Shown in pieces: positions 9,994 through 21,559 of a DNA stretch of 64,000 nt. The notes beneath the pieces were generated by a model. That model was not told the origin of the DNA and searched no databases. It was given only the letters and a program-made list of their open reading frames with translations. The position numbers and the translations under genes are program-made. Positions within the stretch are counted from its first letter, which is position 1, and each line of letters starts with the position of its first letter. The DNA comes from Patiria miniata (lineage: Eukaryota > Echinodermata > Asteroidea > Valvatida > Asterinidae): contig NW_024037072.1 of the NCBI RefSeq assembly GCF_015706575.1, forward strand, positions 27,839,162 to 27,903,161, in the 5' to 3' direction.

Positions 9994-10801
9994 CTGGTTC
10001 AGTGCGGCGCAAAATCTCCTCCATACTGGGCCGCTTTGTGTGGTCATGATCCCAGCATTCCGTTAGCAGGTCACGCAGGGGCTCAGGGCATTCTGTGGGG
10101 ATTTCCAGGCGTTTTCGTTGGATTGCGACGGCTTTGAGCATATTAAGTGCAGATTCCCCAGGAAATGGTGCCTTACCAGTGAGAAGCTCCCAAACAACAA
10201 CAGCGAAAGAGAAAACATCGGACTTGGGTGTCACTTGAGGTTTTGCATTTGTTTCAGGATTGCCCATGGCCTCTGGTGCCATCCAAGCCCATGATCCCCT
10301 GTGACTATTTGTACTGACTGTGACCTCCCATTGCCTGGCGGTGCCGAAGTCACAGATCTTCAGCGAGTCGTCTAATGTAATGACCATATTCGGTGATTTC
10401 ACATCCCCATGCTGGTATTTCTGTTCGTGGATGTATTGCAAACCCCGTGCCATCTCAATGGCCCATTTTATCCAGCATTGCTTTTTGAAATCTGACCAAT
10501 CATCAGGATGTTGCTTTATGAGATCATACAAAGATCCTTTTTCAGCATACTCAGTCACAATAGCATATCCGCCTAAAGGCAGAGGTGCAACTCCTAAAAA
10601 CTCAATGATGTTTGGGTGGCGTAACTGATGCGATATCAAGGCTTCTTCCCTCTTGAATCTGGCACAGTTCTTCACAGCTACAGTCCTTGGACCAGACGGT
10701 GATGAATACTTTGCCTTCCATACCGTATTTCGACTCCCAGGGGAACTTATTTCCGATTGCCTTTTGATTTTGTCCAGACTGATCTCGATCAAGGCCCTTT
10801 C
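9994..10801 (-). CDS. TAK1/MLK-like (TKL) kinase domain exon, copy A
   Basis: One long exon holds a nearly whole protein kinase domain of the TKL class, closest by motif to TAK1 (MAP3K7). Counting from the putative acceptor: a P-loop remnant near residues 18-27, the ATP-site lysine in VAVK (41-44), HPNIIEFLG (62-70), the catalytic loop HGDVKSPN (131-138), DFGTAR (151-156), then WMAPEAM, SDVFSFAVVVWELLTGK and the C-lobe arginine motif KRPSMEEIL. The catalytic Asp and metal-binding Asp are present, and HRD is HGD (non-RD type). The acceptor is placed at GGCAG before 10801 because the reading frame has no ATG there. The donor is CCAG/GTAGGA after 9994. N- and C-terminal exons were not found. Its duplicate is at 35449-36262. 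Probable cytosolic Ser/Thr kinase; substrate unknown. Confidence 0.85.
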
Positions 10802-11946
10802 CTGCCATCACAAATTTAATAGTCAAAGTTTCACATTTATATTATTTTCTCACCACGCCATCTTTATTCCCACTGAAACTTAATTCGACAAATAGCTCCA
10901 AGACTTGGGAAATGAAACAAAAACACGATGAAAGATATATTTGTATATATGTACGCCCTATAATAATGTCCAGTTTAGTCATGAAAAATAACGTTTTTTT
11001 CGTAAGGTATAAACATTGAGATTTCTAGGACTAATTCCCATCATGAAAAGGCGTTTATGCAAGACTCCCGTTTAGCCTTAATTATAGGGCTGGACCCTAA
11101 TAAATGCAAAACCAAACAAAAACCAAAGAATTTAAGTTGCAACTATGTATTGCGAATCTGAAGCAAGTGAGTTTACAATTGTCAGTCAGTGAGTCAGTCA
11201 GTAATCGATTATTATAAATGCATGTTTCTAGAGATGAAATCACCGGAAAAGGGCAATTACTCCACCCAGGTCCTTAAGGTTCATAAAACATAATCAACAT
11301 AAATTGGCCTGCACGTGTATAGTCATTGGGGCATGGGCTGCGGACAATCAGCCATTTTCCTTCCTAACTTCGACGCATAATAATGATCCCTCGCTCCGAC
11401 TACCCCAGGACATGAACACATTAGAAAATACAGTGAAATCTCGATAAGTCAAACTCTGATAACTCAAAACAACTGTTAAGTCAAACAAGGAATCCATTTC
11501 CTTCAGTAGTATAACAATGATATACAACCCTTCTTGACGCTGCTCAGGTCAGATTTTGGACCTGTTCCTTTGAGGTTTGACTTATCGCGATTTCACTGTA
11601 CATGTACATGAATACCTATACTGACCATCTTGTAATCGTAGCAACCAAAACGTGAAGTATCCCTGGACGTATTAAAACAAAAAATCCCGACCTGGCAAAT
11701 CAATTCTCGCAGTCATATCCTCCAGTGTTGTAACAGTCAAATACTGTACGACTACCAGTACTTGTACCCCTCTGTGCAAGTGTACTTTGGTGGTTATTGG
11801 TCTATAAATATTTCTTTTGTCCATTTTTCCAAAGAAGGGGAAAACCATTCGTGGTTACGAAATTTTATGTCGCGTTATTTGTATTGATCCGGTCGGACAA
11901 AGTGTTCAATGATGCATGAAAACCATTTTGCACTCTTTACCCATAA
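10802..11946. other. Intergenic, matches 36263-45900 of unit B in pieces
   Basis: No gene recognised. The blocks at 11160-11340, 11630-11700 and 11740-11900 are the uninterrupted versions of sequence that unit B carries split by the 5.3-kb element (40421-45761) and by the palindrome array (37459-39490). They therefore serve as empty sites. Confidence 0.6.
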
Positions 11947-12312
11947 AGCCCCCCCAAAAGTCTCCGGTTTCTGGTCTGCGCGCGCGTCGCCGTAGCCGGC
12001 CATGCGCGTCGGCAAAATGAATTTTTTTTTTTTTCAATGAAAGATGATGTCTTAAAACCGCCAAACTCACTGGTTTGACTGGAATCCTGCTGCTGCACAA
12101 TTTTAACGTGTTTTTAGATGGGGTAATGATCGAGAATAAGCTTTATGTGGCCTCTCTGGTCTCCCATAATATTTGCACTAAGTTTAGTCGGGCACCATTT
12201 GCAGTCATCGCCGACATTTGAAGCAAAAAAAAAACAGGTAAAAAAAAAAAGCGGCGTTGCCGCACCACTTTTTGGGCAAGCTCCATACCAGAAAATGGAT
12301 GCTTTTTTGGCC
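11947..12312. mobile_element. PIF/Harbinger-like MITE, copy 1 (decayed ends)
   Basis: Homologous along its length to the better-kept copy at 54117-54486. The shared interior includes the GGTTTCTGGT..GCGCGCGCGTCGCCGTAGCC block, TCAATGAAAGATGATGTCT and GCGTTGCCGCACCACTTTTT. The left end is preceded by TAA. The right end GCTTTTTTGGCC pairs imperfectly with the left. Confidence 0.75.
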
Positions 12313-12719
12313 AAAAGACTGGCAAATGTATTTGAATTTTTTTTTTTTTCAAAGAGTTTCCGTCTATTTCGTTTGATGACGTTAAAGTGATGACAATGGA
12401 CTTGCGTCAACGTCCTCATCGTCTAGCATTGCACGTAGTTGGACTAGCCTAAATAGATTGGGATGTGGAAAAATAACAGAAGATATCTTGGAAAATGGAC
12501 ACTTTCCTGGGATATTGAGGAAAACATCATGACAAAACACCACTATAATTTTATAAAAACACGGGATATTTTACGTAAAACCTTGTTTGAAGGCCTGTCG
12601 CTGATAGTCATACGGAAAAATTGGGTAAATAAATAGAACCGCCCACCAAACAAGTACCGTTCCGAATTACAAAGAATTGGGACAGGCGATTGCAAGTCAT
12701 TTTCGTGCGTGCTCGGAAT
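12313..12719. other. Gene-free spacer of unit A
   Basis: Colinear with 45985-46277 of unit B. No coding potential is recognised. Confidence 0.4.
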
Positions 12720-14515
12720 GGTCTCCAATCAACCTCGTTTACATGGTGTCAAGCAGTACGCTCCCAACACAACCTGCTCTCACACTCTGGTATCGGACCC
12801 ATGGGCGTCGCCACGATTTTTCCTAAGGGGAGGGGGAGGGAAGCACATTTTCCCCAAAAAATCCTAGTATTTTCTCTACCATATTCTCAATTCATCATTT
12901 TGTCGAGGTTGGGCGGGGTACATTTACCCACCCCACCCCAATTGAACCCCTGCAGACGCCCATTTTGTTAAATGTGTATTAAATTAATAGCAAATAGGCC
13001 TATGACTTACCTCTTTTTCTTTTCTTTTTTTGCTTCTTTTTCCCTTCCTTTTTGTGTGCTTTTTTGGGGGGCACGACGCCCATGATTAGACCATTAGCAT
13101 GTTCAAAACTCTTGCACACATAATTATGCAAATTAGGAATAGTCTGCCTGTGCTTTAAGTCAGTGTTGGTTTTTGTATACAGTGTCTGGGTGAGATCAAA
13201 AAACAAAATTTTCTTCCAAGTTAAATTGTTACTTATCCATCCAATATGCAGTAGCACATTACATATTATTATGAGCATAATGGACAATTAAAAGGGGAAT
13301 TATTTTTGAGATGGAGTATGTAATAATTCACATTGAACGAATACGTGTTGAAAATAACACCAATACGATATAAATCCATTACCTACTGTGAGATGAGGAA
13401 GCAAGTTTCCCACCAGGGGTTACAATTGGCAACGAGGTGAAAATTAAGTAACCCTGGGAAAGAGGTTGGGTCTACAATGTCCTCAACAACAGCCTCGTTC
13501 CAAGCAGATCAATAGTTCCCTCTTTGAGACGTCTCTCAGAGGAACCGTGCTCAGGAGTTTCGATGGAATCACTGCATGACATTTAGGTTCTCGGACTCTT
13601 TTTCCCTTAAATTAAAATTATCCTAACGATACATTTGGAGAACGATTATAGTAGATACAAAATGGGCCTTGGTGGATTCCAACCTGTCTATCCCTGGCCA
13701 GCTCATCTCACTATAGGCTACTGTGGCTGCTCGTCAAATGCCGTTCTTTAAAAAAAAACTTTAATGTACCATAGTTGTACCCTCGATGGCTGCGTGCCAT
13801 TTTTTAAAGTCAATATTTCATATCTTTGATGTTAGCCTTTTATATCCATCTTACCTCATTGGAGTGTGAAATTTTTATCATATGATTTATGTTATTTTGG
13901 CTGGACCAGTATACTTTAGCTTTGTTTTTATTTTTATGGAATCTATTGTTGTGTTTTTTTAATGACGTTTTTATATTGTAACATTCTTGCAATGGTGTGA
14001 CGTCATTTCTTTTCTCATGAATAAACATAACTCGCTATGGGCTCGATGCATTATAGTAGGCCTACTTTTTTCAAGTTCGATCGTGAGCAAAACTTGCTTC
14101 GTGTATCCTGATTCGATACCGCAACAGCAATTAAGAAAAGTATTTAAATTTTGTATGTGATGTTTATTCATTTCTAACGGGTTTTACGTGTTTTAAAATA
14201 GAAATTTGAGTTGTTACACATCCACAAAACAATCATCCCTTTCATAATAAGTACTAATACCGCATAGGCCTATTGGATGGGTAAAGATGGTTCAATATTT
14301 TAATATACATTAAAAAAAATCGTGATTTCGATCTCACGCCGCGACAAACTTGTTCCGTATGTACACCGGACATAGCATACAAAAAAGCACCAAACCATTC
14401 CTTGCCTAATTTGCACGTGCAACATTTCTGAACATGCAAATGATCCAGTGCCATGATGACGGAGCAGGTAGTGGGAGCGTACTGCTCGACACTACGGGAA
14501 CGAGGTTGCCAAACA
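12720..14515. mobile_element. 1.8-kb element with ~65-bp TIRs, copy A
   Basis: The left end (12720-12790, CAACCTCGTTTACATGGTGT onward) is the imperfect inverse of the right end (14440-14510, GGAGCAGGTAGTGGGAGCGT onward). The interior is AT-rich and encodes no recognisable protein, so it looks non-autonomous. It is shared with unit B (46278-48095) and hence older than the duplication. A third, partial copy is at 59310-59750. A hAT-like element sits near its left end. Confidence 0.7.
12801..13083. mobile_element. hAT-like MITE of the GGGCGTCGCC family, copy 1
   Basis: It starts ATGGGCGTCGCCACGATTTT and ends GGGGGGCACGACGCCCAT. The G-rich left half and pyrimidine-rich right half are typical of the family. 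Other copies are at 32171, 46358 and 58262. The copy at 46358 is its duplicate in unit B. Superfamily assignment rests on end sequence only. Confidence 0.65.
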
Positions 14516-14649
14516 AGAGTTCGGACTTTGTGGGGCTTATCCTTTACAGTAAGCTATTGATAAATACGATTTGAAGGTTTGCATTGTGAAGATAGCAATA
14601 CTGAGATACTGGTTAACGGTTTCTGTGAGGTAACATTGCCAGACATCAC

Positions 14650-15130
14650 AATATCCAGTTCCACTTCTATGCTGATGACACCAGCTGTACCTAGCCTTTT
14701 CACCTGGTGCTGATACCGCCACATCCTTCAACCAGATGCACGACTGTCTCTGCCACTTCCAGTCATGGATGAGTCGCAATTTTCAACGTCTCAAAGTCGA
14801 ATAAACACAGATTCTCATACTTGAATCTCGATTTGATCACTCCAATTTCATCTCACCACATCTTACCATCACCCACCACGAGTTGTCAGTCTCCAACTGA
14901 TGTGCTCGAAATCTAGGAGTTGTGTACGGCCGTCTGTTCAGTATGGATTCACAAATCTCAAGTTTGTGCAGAAGCTAACTTCCACCTGCGCAACATAAGC
15001 AGAATCCGCAAGTACTGTGACAGGAAACAGCAGAAAATGCCATCTGTGCTTTTGTTCCTTAACGTCTGGATTGTTGCAACGCCCTGCTCGTTGGCCAACC
15101 TGCTACGTCTATATCACGTTTGCAACGTGT
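14650..15130 (+). pseudogene. CR1/L2-type LINE reverse transcriptase relic, copy A, part 1
   Basis: With stops and frame changes, a reverse transcriptase can be followed: FYADDT (the YxDD catalytic box) near 14665, then SRNF, and a plus-strand stretch from 14920 with SVWIHKSQVCAEANFHLRN and ISRIRKYCD typical of the RT connection region in CR1/L2 elements. It ends abruptly at 15130, where a second LINE is inserted on the other strand. Not functional. Confidence 0.8.
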
Positions 15131-15527
15131 CCTGAATAATAATATAATATATAATATAATAACGGAAATTTATACCGCGCCATTATCCGCCATAAATGAC
15201 GCTCATGACGCAAACAAAAATTATATCAAATCAGAAATAACAAAACAATTAAATTTAACTAAACAAGAATATTCTGAGTTGTCTGAAACAAATAGGTCTT
15301 TAGGGCAACTTTAAATTCAGAAAGCGATGAGATGTTGCGAATGGCGAGGGGTAGTTTGTTCCAAAGATGAGGACCTGCGTGAGAAAATGATCGATCACCC
15401 CCAGATTTGTGAGTGTGAGGGACAACCAGCAAAGAAGCATCAAAAGATCTCAATCGCCTGGATGGATTATATGGAGTTAATAGGTCTATGTTGTATTCAG
15501 GAGCTGAATCAATGCAGCTCGGGTCGT
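15131..15527 (-). mobile_element. 5'-truncated LINE 3' end inserted antisense into the first LINE, copy A
   Basis: The minus strand encodes a typical C terminus of a CR1/L2 ORF2 (YNPSRRLRS, then GDRSFSHAGPHLWNKLPLAI and FKVALKTYLFQ), ending toward 15259. The left edge is an AT-rich tail (repeated AATATAAT) as expected for a 3' end. The host LINE continues on both sides. Sequences close to TGCAACGTGT and TGCAATGTGG at the two edges may be a decayed target duplication. Confidence 0.8.
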
Positions 15528-15990
15528 TGTGCAATGTGGAAAATACAACCACATTTTACCTGTTCTGAGAGGACTACATTGGCTTCCGGTATCCAAGAAG
15601 ATCAGTTTCAAGGTCTGCCTCCTTGTGTTTAAGATCCTGCATGGTCGTGCTCCTCAGTATCTCCGTGAGGTCTCCCTCAAGCAAACTCTGGCTGAGAGAC
15701 GCAGGCTTGCAAGGCTGGCTATGTTTTATAAGATAAATAACCAACAAGCTGCAATTTACATCTCAAAATATTTGTCTTCCAAGAACCATAGCAACCCCAC
15801 ACGAACAGAAAGTTCTCAGGCTTACTGCATTCCTGACTCAGTTCGAGACTACCACAGGATGTCATTGTCTCATCGCACTGGGAGGAATTGGAATGTCTTG
15901 CCACAATCTTTCATCCAGGCACCAACTGACAATACATTTCGAGGGGCTTTAACTAAAAAAAAATAAGCCTACTCTCACATCACACCCACC
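15528..15990 (+). pseudogene. CR1/L2-type LINE relic, copy A, part 2
   Basis: Open frame of 145 codons (to 15966) with HILPVLRGLHWLPVSKKISF and FKILHGRAPQYL, a hallmark of the ORF2 C-terminal region of CR1/L2-like LINEs, then RNWNVLPQSF. It is the continuation of the relic that stops at 15130. The same frame is open in unit B (49097-49570). Confidence 0.85.
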
Positions 15991-16029
15991 ACAAGTGATG
16001 TAGTCTTCAATTATGAAGTTAGCAATCAA

Positions 16030-16345
16030 TTGGAAGAAGAGGTCGGGTTCTCATACTTGCTACAGAACCAAGAACTAGCTAACCAAGAACAACAATCCGC
16101 AGATTGCCTTCGCGATCGCCAAGGCAGCACTTGCCATTTGGAATAAACTCCCTGCCACAATCTGTCAAACATCAGTATTGGGCATCTTCAAAGGAAAACT
16201 GAAGTCTCATTTACATGCACTTCATAGTCATTTCACTTAGACTTGGGCACGACTATTTTTTCTTGTGTTAAAGCGACTTGATTGGCTTTAGTTCCGGATC
16301 AATGCGCTATATAAATCTATATTATTATTGTTACTACCTGTTAAT
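16030..16345 (+). mobile_element. Third LINE 3' end, copy A
   Basis: A frame-broken C terminus (IAKAALAIWNKLPATIC, FKGKLKSHLHALHSHF) is followed by a 3' tail with GCGACTTGATTGGC, CGCTATATAAATC and an ATT-rich end. It closes the LINE cluster. Confidence 0.7.
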
Positions 16346-16356
16346 ACAGATCTAAT

Positions 16357-16517
16357 TAATAGGGCGACAGTTTATTAAATTTGCTCTAATAGGGTGACAC
16401 GCCTTATAATAAAAACCGCAATTCTGACCCATTTTAACAAGGGCTAGGGCTAGGGGTTAGTGTTACGGTTAGGATTAGGGTACACAGTACACAAGTCTAT
16501 GGATGTGTCGCCCTATT
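16357..16517. mobile_element. ~160-bp MITE with telomere-like core, copy A
   Basis: The ends AATAGGGCGACA and TGTCGCCCTATT are inverse. The interior carries GGGCTAGGGCTAGGGGTTAG and GGTTAGGATTAGGG, degenerate TTAGGG units. The element is present at the same place in unit B (49889-50054), so it predates the duplication. Confidence 0.75.
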
Positions 16518-16992
16518 GTGGTTGTAGGGAAACTAAGCGTATCTTTTTGTAATAGATGCTAGTACACGTTTTTCATATAGATGAAAGCAATGGAATTGTC
16601 CACAACAAAACACACACGAAGAAACAGCATGCAGTCAGTCTTACATATTCAATATCACTTTTTTAATGTTTTTCTTCCTTCTCTTTTTGTGATAGTTTTT
16701 CGGAAAAATACAACATAGTTGATGTTATTTCAAAAAGTACAAAGCCCAGAAACTAATGGAAAAGAATAATAAATAAAGACTTCTAAACAAAAATCAAACA
16801 ATTAAACCGTTAATTAAAAGTGGCAGTTTGTGTTAACAACCCTGATTCAACCAAATGTAATGACAAAAAAATGAAGGATTTATCGAGTAAATGTACATAA
16901 TGTAGAGCATAGCCGAAATCTGTGATTCTGATAGATCATATTACCAAAATTATGAGAGGTTATTCTCACTTTTGGGGTTTTTTTTTGTTTAA
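16518..16992. other. Gene-free spacer of unit A
   Basis: Nearly identical to 50055-50530 of unit B. No gene recognised. Confidence 0.5.
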
Positions 16993-17506
16993 AGGGAATA
17001 TACAACATTTGCAAACATCGAAAAATAAAACTACCAAGTTTTTGCGAATTACCTTAATAGGATGTTGGTAAATGACAGTCTAAAGCATCCTGTAAAATTA
17101 TGGCACCTGGTATACTGTCATTTTCAAGAAAATTGGTATTTTTGTATCAATTTCCAACGCTGATCGGCCGATCAGCGTTGGAAACAACTGGCTTTTTTTC
17201 AAATACTGGCCACAATTGACCATTGCACTTGTTTGCAATCGATTACAAACCTATGAACGGGTACGGGCCAGCTAGACTGGTTCCCTGACCTTACAATTCC
17301 CCAATGTATGTAAACTGCTCTGTTTCTTCTTATATGGAGTCAGGGAACCAGACTACAGGAAAATGATCGTTTTTCTTGGTTTTTATAGCATTTTCGAACC
17401 CAAAACCTCCAAAAAGTCAGTGTAACTATATTTGCTTCATGTTTCCAACCCCCCAATTCCATCCATTTCTGAAAATTACAGCAAAAGCAAATGATGTATA
17501 TTCCCT
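16993..17506. mobile_element. TTAA-target element, unit A only
   Basis: The ends AGGGAATATACAACATTTGC and GCAAATGATGTATATTCCCT are inverse. TTAA flanks both sides (16989-16992 and 17507-17510). Unit B has a single TTAA at the empty site near 50527. The TTAA target is that of piggyBac and Kolobok elements. Inside lie a perfect 34-bp palindrome (17151-17184) and an inverted pair ACTGGTTCCCTGAC / GTCAGGGAACCAG. No transposase is present. Confidence 0.9.
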
Positions 17507-20480
17507 TTAAAGCAAATCAAAACACTTACCTTGTACAGGTAGATAATTGCGTAATTAAATCACACAAAAATATTAATGATTAGTATCGGCCAACTTTTTT
17601 TTAATAACCTTGCATTTTAAATACAGGATACAACACTTTTAAGAATAAAGATATATTGAAATAGATTTGCTGAAAACTTCACTTGTCGCAAATTTGGGTT
17701 TCAGAGGATCATATTGGCCAGTTATTAATACCCAAAGCTGCACACACCAATCAAATTTCCAGGGTAGAGGCCAATGCCAAAAGACTGCATGTCAAGCACC
17801 TAAAACCTGCATCACATTATCTTAGTCAAACGACTATAAAACTAGTAGGCTCTTAAGTCAGTCACTTTCACATTATGTGATTCTGTTATTAAAAGGTCTC
17901 ATATCAAAACCAGTCGCCACAAACACTGTACAGCTGTCTCTGATGAGTTCCAATCTCATGTTACAGATAAATAAAAAGTCAAACTAATCTTGGAAATCAA
18001 AGATTCTTTTGTACACTCGCTCTGATTTCCTTTGCTGCGCGCTACAACGTACTTTATAGCCAATGTATATGCTTCACCCATTCTGGATATTTTTCGCACG
18101 CATATCCGTTAAACGAGTCTGAAAACAAACCGACTACACTTCTCTTTAATTATTGTACACTTACAAACTATCTGGCAACAATACATGCAGATCGGTCAAG
18201 GGAGAGGCACTGAAAATCAAGACAGTGTGTGTATTTAAGATGTTAATTCGTTCTTGAAGATGATTCTGTGTTGGTTTTCTGTACAAACCAGAATAGCAAG
18301 ACACACGTGCATTGTTAACGGAATTGTCCACAAGTAAATATGATGTCTGGAAAACTTGCGTATTTGAGCACCACGGCACACATGCAGATTTGTCCCGGTG
18401 TGTGCAGGCTATGCACTTGTCATTTAAGTGGAACTAAACAGCATTTCCAAGATACAGAACAGCAAAATTAATTCTGAATGACATGTACTTCAAGCAATGT
18501 GTTATCTACGTATTCAATGGTAAACAACGTACGAATGCAATAACAGTATGCATTTGAATTTTTATACCTAAATGTCGGTTATATTGTACAGAAATACTTG
18601 ATTTCTAAAAGTCATGATGATTTCTGTTTACCTACATGTACCTGAAACTTCTGAGTTGTACTGTTGTTTGAACAGAAAAAAAAGATTAACCAGAGGCTGT
18701 GCAAACTGCTATTTGAAGACCATTTCGTAGGGAAAGTTAATTATAAACGAATGTGATCAGGCCTAGTCTAACAGGGCTCTTTTTTTGTACAGAGAATAGG
18801 GTGAAGAATAACACAGATCAACAAAATATAGGTTATGTTTATGATGAATCGACTTCTACAGAATATTTGTCACCCAATTTTTTTTTTTTTTAACATTCCT
18901 GCCCTTTCAAAGCTACACAAGGCAATTTCACAGTATTATGACATTGTACTGATCACCAGCAGTCTGAGCAGGGCACCAGACCTCTTTCAAATGCTTTGTT
19001 TTTTAGTTATTATATGTTAAACGAGGGCTGGCAATACATACGGGAAATTGTTTTGTTCAATGGCGCTACCAAAATTGTAGAACTGCCTCGTAATAATAAG
19101 TTACTGAAGAGATACCTAGTAATCCTTGCATTTCATATTCAATTTGAAGGAACACTGGTTCTTTTCATAAGTAACAACTTTACAAGAGTTACCACTACGA
19201 CTGGGCATTTTTATTGTTATTTATTACAATTCGAGATTATTGTCAATAATGTGTGTAGCAAAGCAACAACAAAATGTTTTCGGCCATCTTGTGATCACAC
19301 AGGCTAGCAAAATACGGTGCTTATACATCACCTTACTGGAAGACAACAAAATAATTAGCATATTCAAAACGTATGTGTCTCTACCTATAGGTATTACATT
19401 TGCAAAACTTGACAAATGTTCAAAACAATAAGCGTCACTGTGTCAGCAATTTTGGGTTCAGTGTCACATAGTATGTCCCAAACGCACACAGAGAGAACCG
19501 TGCAGAATAACTTCAATCCTTTATTTGATGCGATTAACTAATTATGCACATGCTATATGCATTGCGTACATACGCAAAATTTGAATAATTATGCCTAATT
19601 TACAGTCACATTCAGGCCATTTGGAACCACACATAAACCACTAAGTTATGCCTACAATTTGTTGTTCCTTCACCTAAATAAGTAACTACCATTTTTGTAT
19701 TCAATTTTTCGGAAGTCATCTAGAAGCTATCCTAATTTTAACCATCTATATATCATTTCTTGTTTCTTTATCTACACCCATTCTTTACATAATTAGATAC
19801 AAACACATGTTTGTTTGAAATAGAAAAATGGCTGAGAAAATAGCTGAGAAATTGCGCATAATGCCTGGCCTCCAGGCATAATCTGTGGACAAACCATTTC
19901 AAATACACTAAACCAATCGGGCAAATATACATTCCACAAACCACACAACGTCTGGGCCTTAATGTCACGGAGCGGCTGAGCGGAAATTATTGCTTTGCAA
20001 ATTGATGCGTTAAGCAGAAATCAGCTGGGAACCAGTCTGAAGTAGTATACATTGCATGAGAGTTTTGGCTGGTAACCTATTCCTGCTGGGAAATACATAT
20101 TTTCTATGCTTGGTAATGTTTTGTGTTTAGCAATTGGTCCGACGTTTTCTGGAGTTATTGGAAATTGGCCAAGTGATAACACTTGCCAAGTTTAATAATT
20201 ACAGTTGATGTGACATTTCAAAGTGCTGCCGACTCAATTAACACAATTATGTTGGCTGCCTTCATTTTTACATTAGATTTGATCACATTATGCAATCTTG
20301 TGTGAATAATAGTTATTGGTATGCATCGAACGTTCAATAAATTCCAATTACATCACCAACAAATGTAATTCATTATTATTTTTTTCAAATCGTAGATCAT
20401 TGTAACACAAGAGAAGTATATTTTGTTTGTAAATAAAGGGAAAGTAGCCATAAGTATTCATACAGCAATGTACTTATAAA
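17507..20480. other. Gene-free 3-kb spacer of unit A
   Basis: Colinear with 50527-54110 of unit B except for the element inserted there at 52188. AT-rich, with only short open frames and no domain, splice-framed exon or RNA gene I can support. Confidence 0.5.
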
Positions 20481-21559
20481 GTGTTCAGCCTCATAGGGCT
20501 ACATGTCTACCTAAGAAAATAGAGCCGTGTGGACCATGTCACTGTAGGCATCATGTCGGCCGGTTCCATCGTGTATGAAAGGGAACCGCAGTACTTTAAA
20601 GGTAATGCAGGCCTGGACAATTTGCATTGTTTTGTCGTAATTCTATGAAAGGGATTTAACAGGGTTACTGCACCTTCAGAACAATAAAAATCCATGACTT
20701 TTCCATGACCAAATTATGAACATTAAGATGCAGATCAGAACTGTCAAACCTGTTCCATGAAAAGTTCAGAAAACAGAAAAATAACAAAACAAAATCTAAA
20801 TATGCTTGCATCAGCGAAACGTTCAAACGTGTCACATTTTGTCGGGTATAAAAATAAGACTTCCGATGCTCAATTAAAAATATACTAATTCTAAAATTTT
20901 AAAATAAATTGACTCTTACAAAATTCCATGACTTTTGTCTCTTTTTACAAGTTTCCATGACTTTTCAAGGCCTGAAAATTGAAAATAAAATTGCACGACT
21001 TTTCTGGTTTTCTTCCAGGCCACAGGAACCCTGTTTTAAAGGGCTGGTGTTTTAAAGCATACATCACACATCTGACCTGTTGTTTTGTGTAAATTGACAA
21101 AACCTGTTTTTCCCACCAACCGTGACTAAATCTGTGAGAGAGGTGTTGTAAAATCTAATATTTTACAGTCCTAATCATTTGTTTGAAAATATATGTAACA
21201 AAACGGAATGTATATTGCTTTGATCATGTAAAACGGCAAAAGGTGTTGCAGGTTGTGCCAAATTTGCAGGATTTGCGAAGTCAAACCTTAGCTTCCTAAC
21301 TAATTTCCATCAACAACTTCATAAATCGAGATTTTCTTGCCATGTTTTTGCTTAAGAGTTATAACATTTTAAGCTCGAATTATTTTTACAGGAAGGCTCA
21401 ACAATAGGTTTTATAAGCTGTCCGTGTGAAACGAACTATCAACTAGAATAAGTGATAATCCATGAAAGTTATCATGCATTTAGATGTGTGCATGTGGAGT
21501 AATGCACCCAGCGTACATGTAATAAATTATTACAGATTCCTCAATGAGCTTGGACGACG
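20481..21559. other. Gene-free spacer with dispersed TTCCATGACTTTT repeats
   Basis: 20490-20690 matches 54490-54665. Between 20690 and 21010 the word CCATGACTTTT recurs at least three times, and this part is absent from unit B, so it is an insertion of unknown type. No gene. Confidence 0.5.

Noticed and set aside
10602..10826. Alternative ATG at 10826 for the TKL exon (MTIKFVMAGKG)
   Set aside because: It is in a different frame from the kinase motifs. A splice acceptor at GGCAG gives the kinase frame directly and is conserved in copy B.
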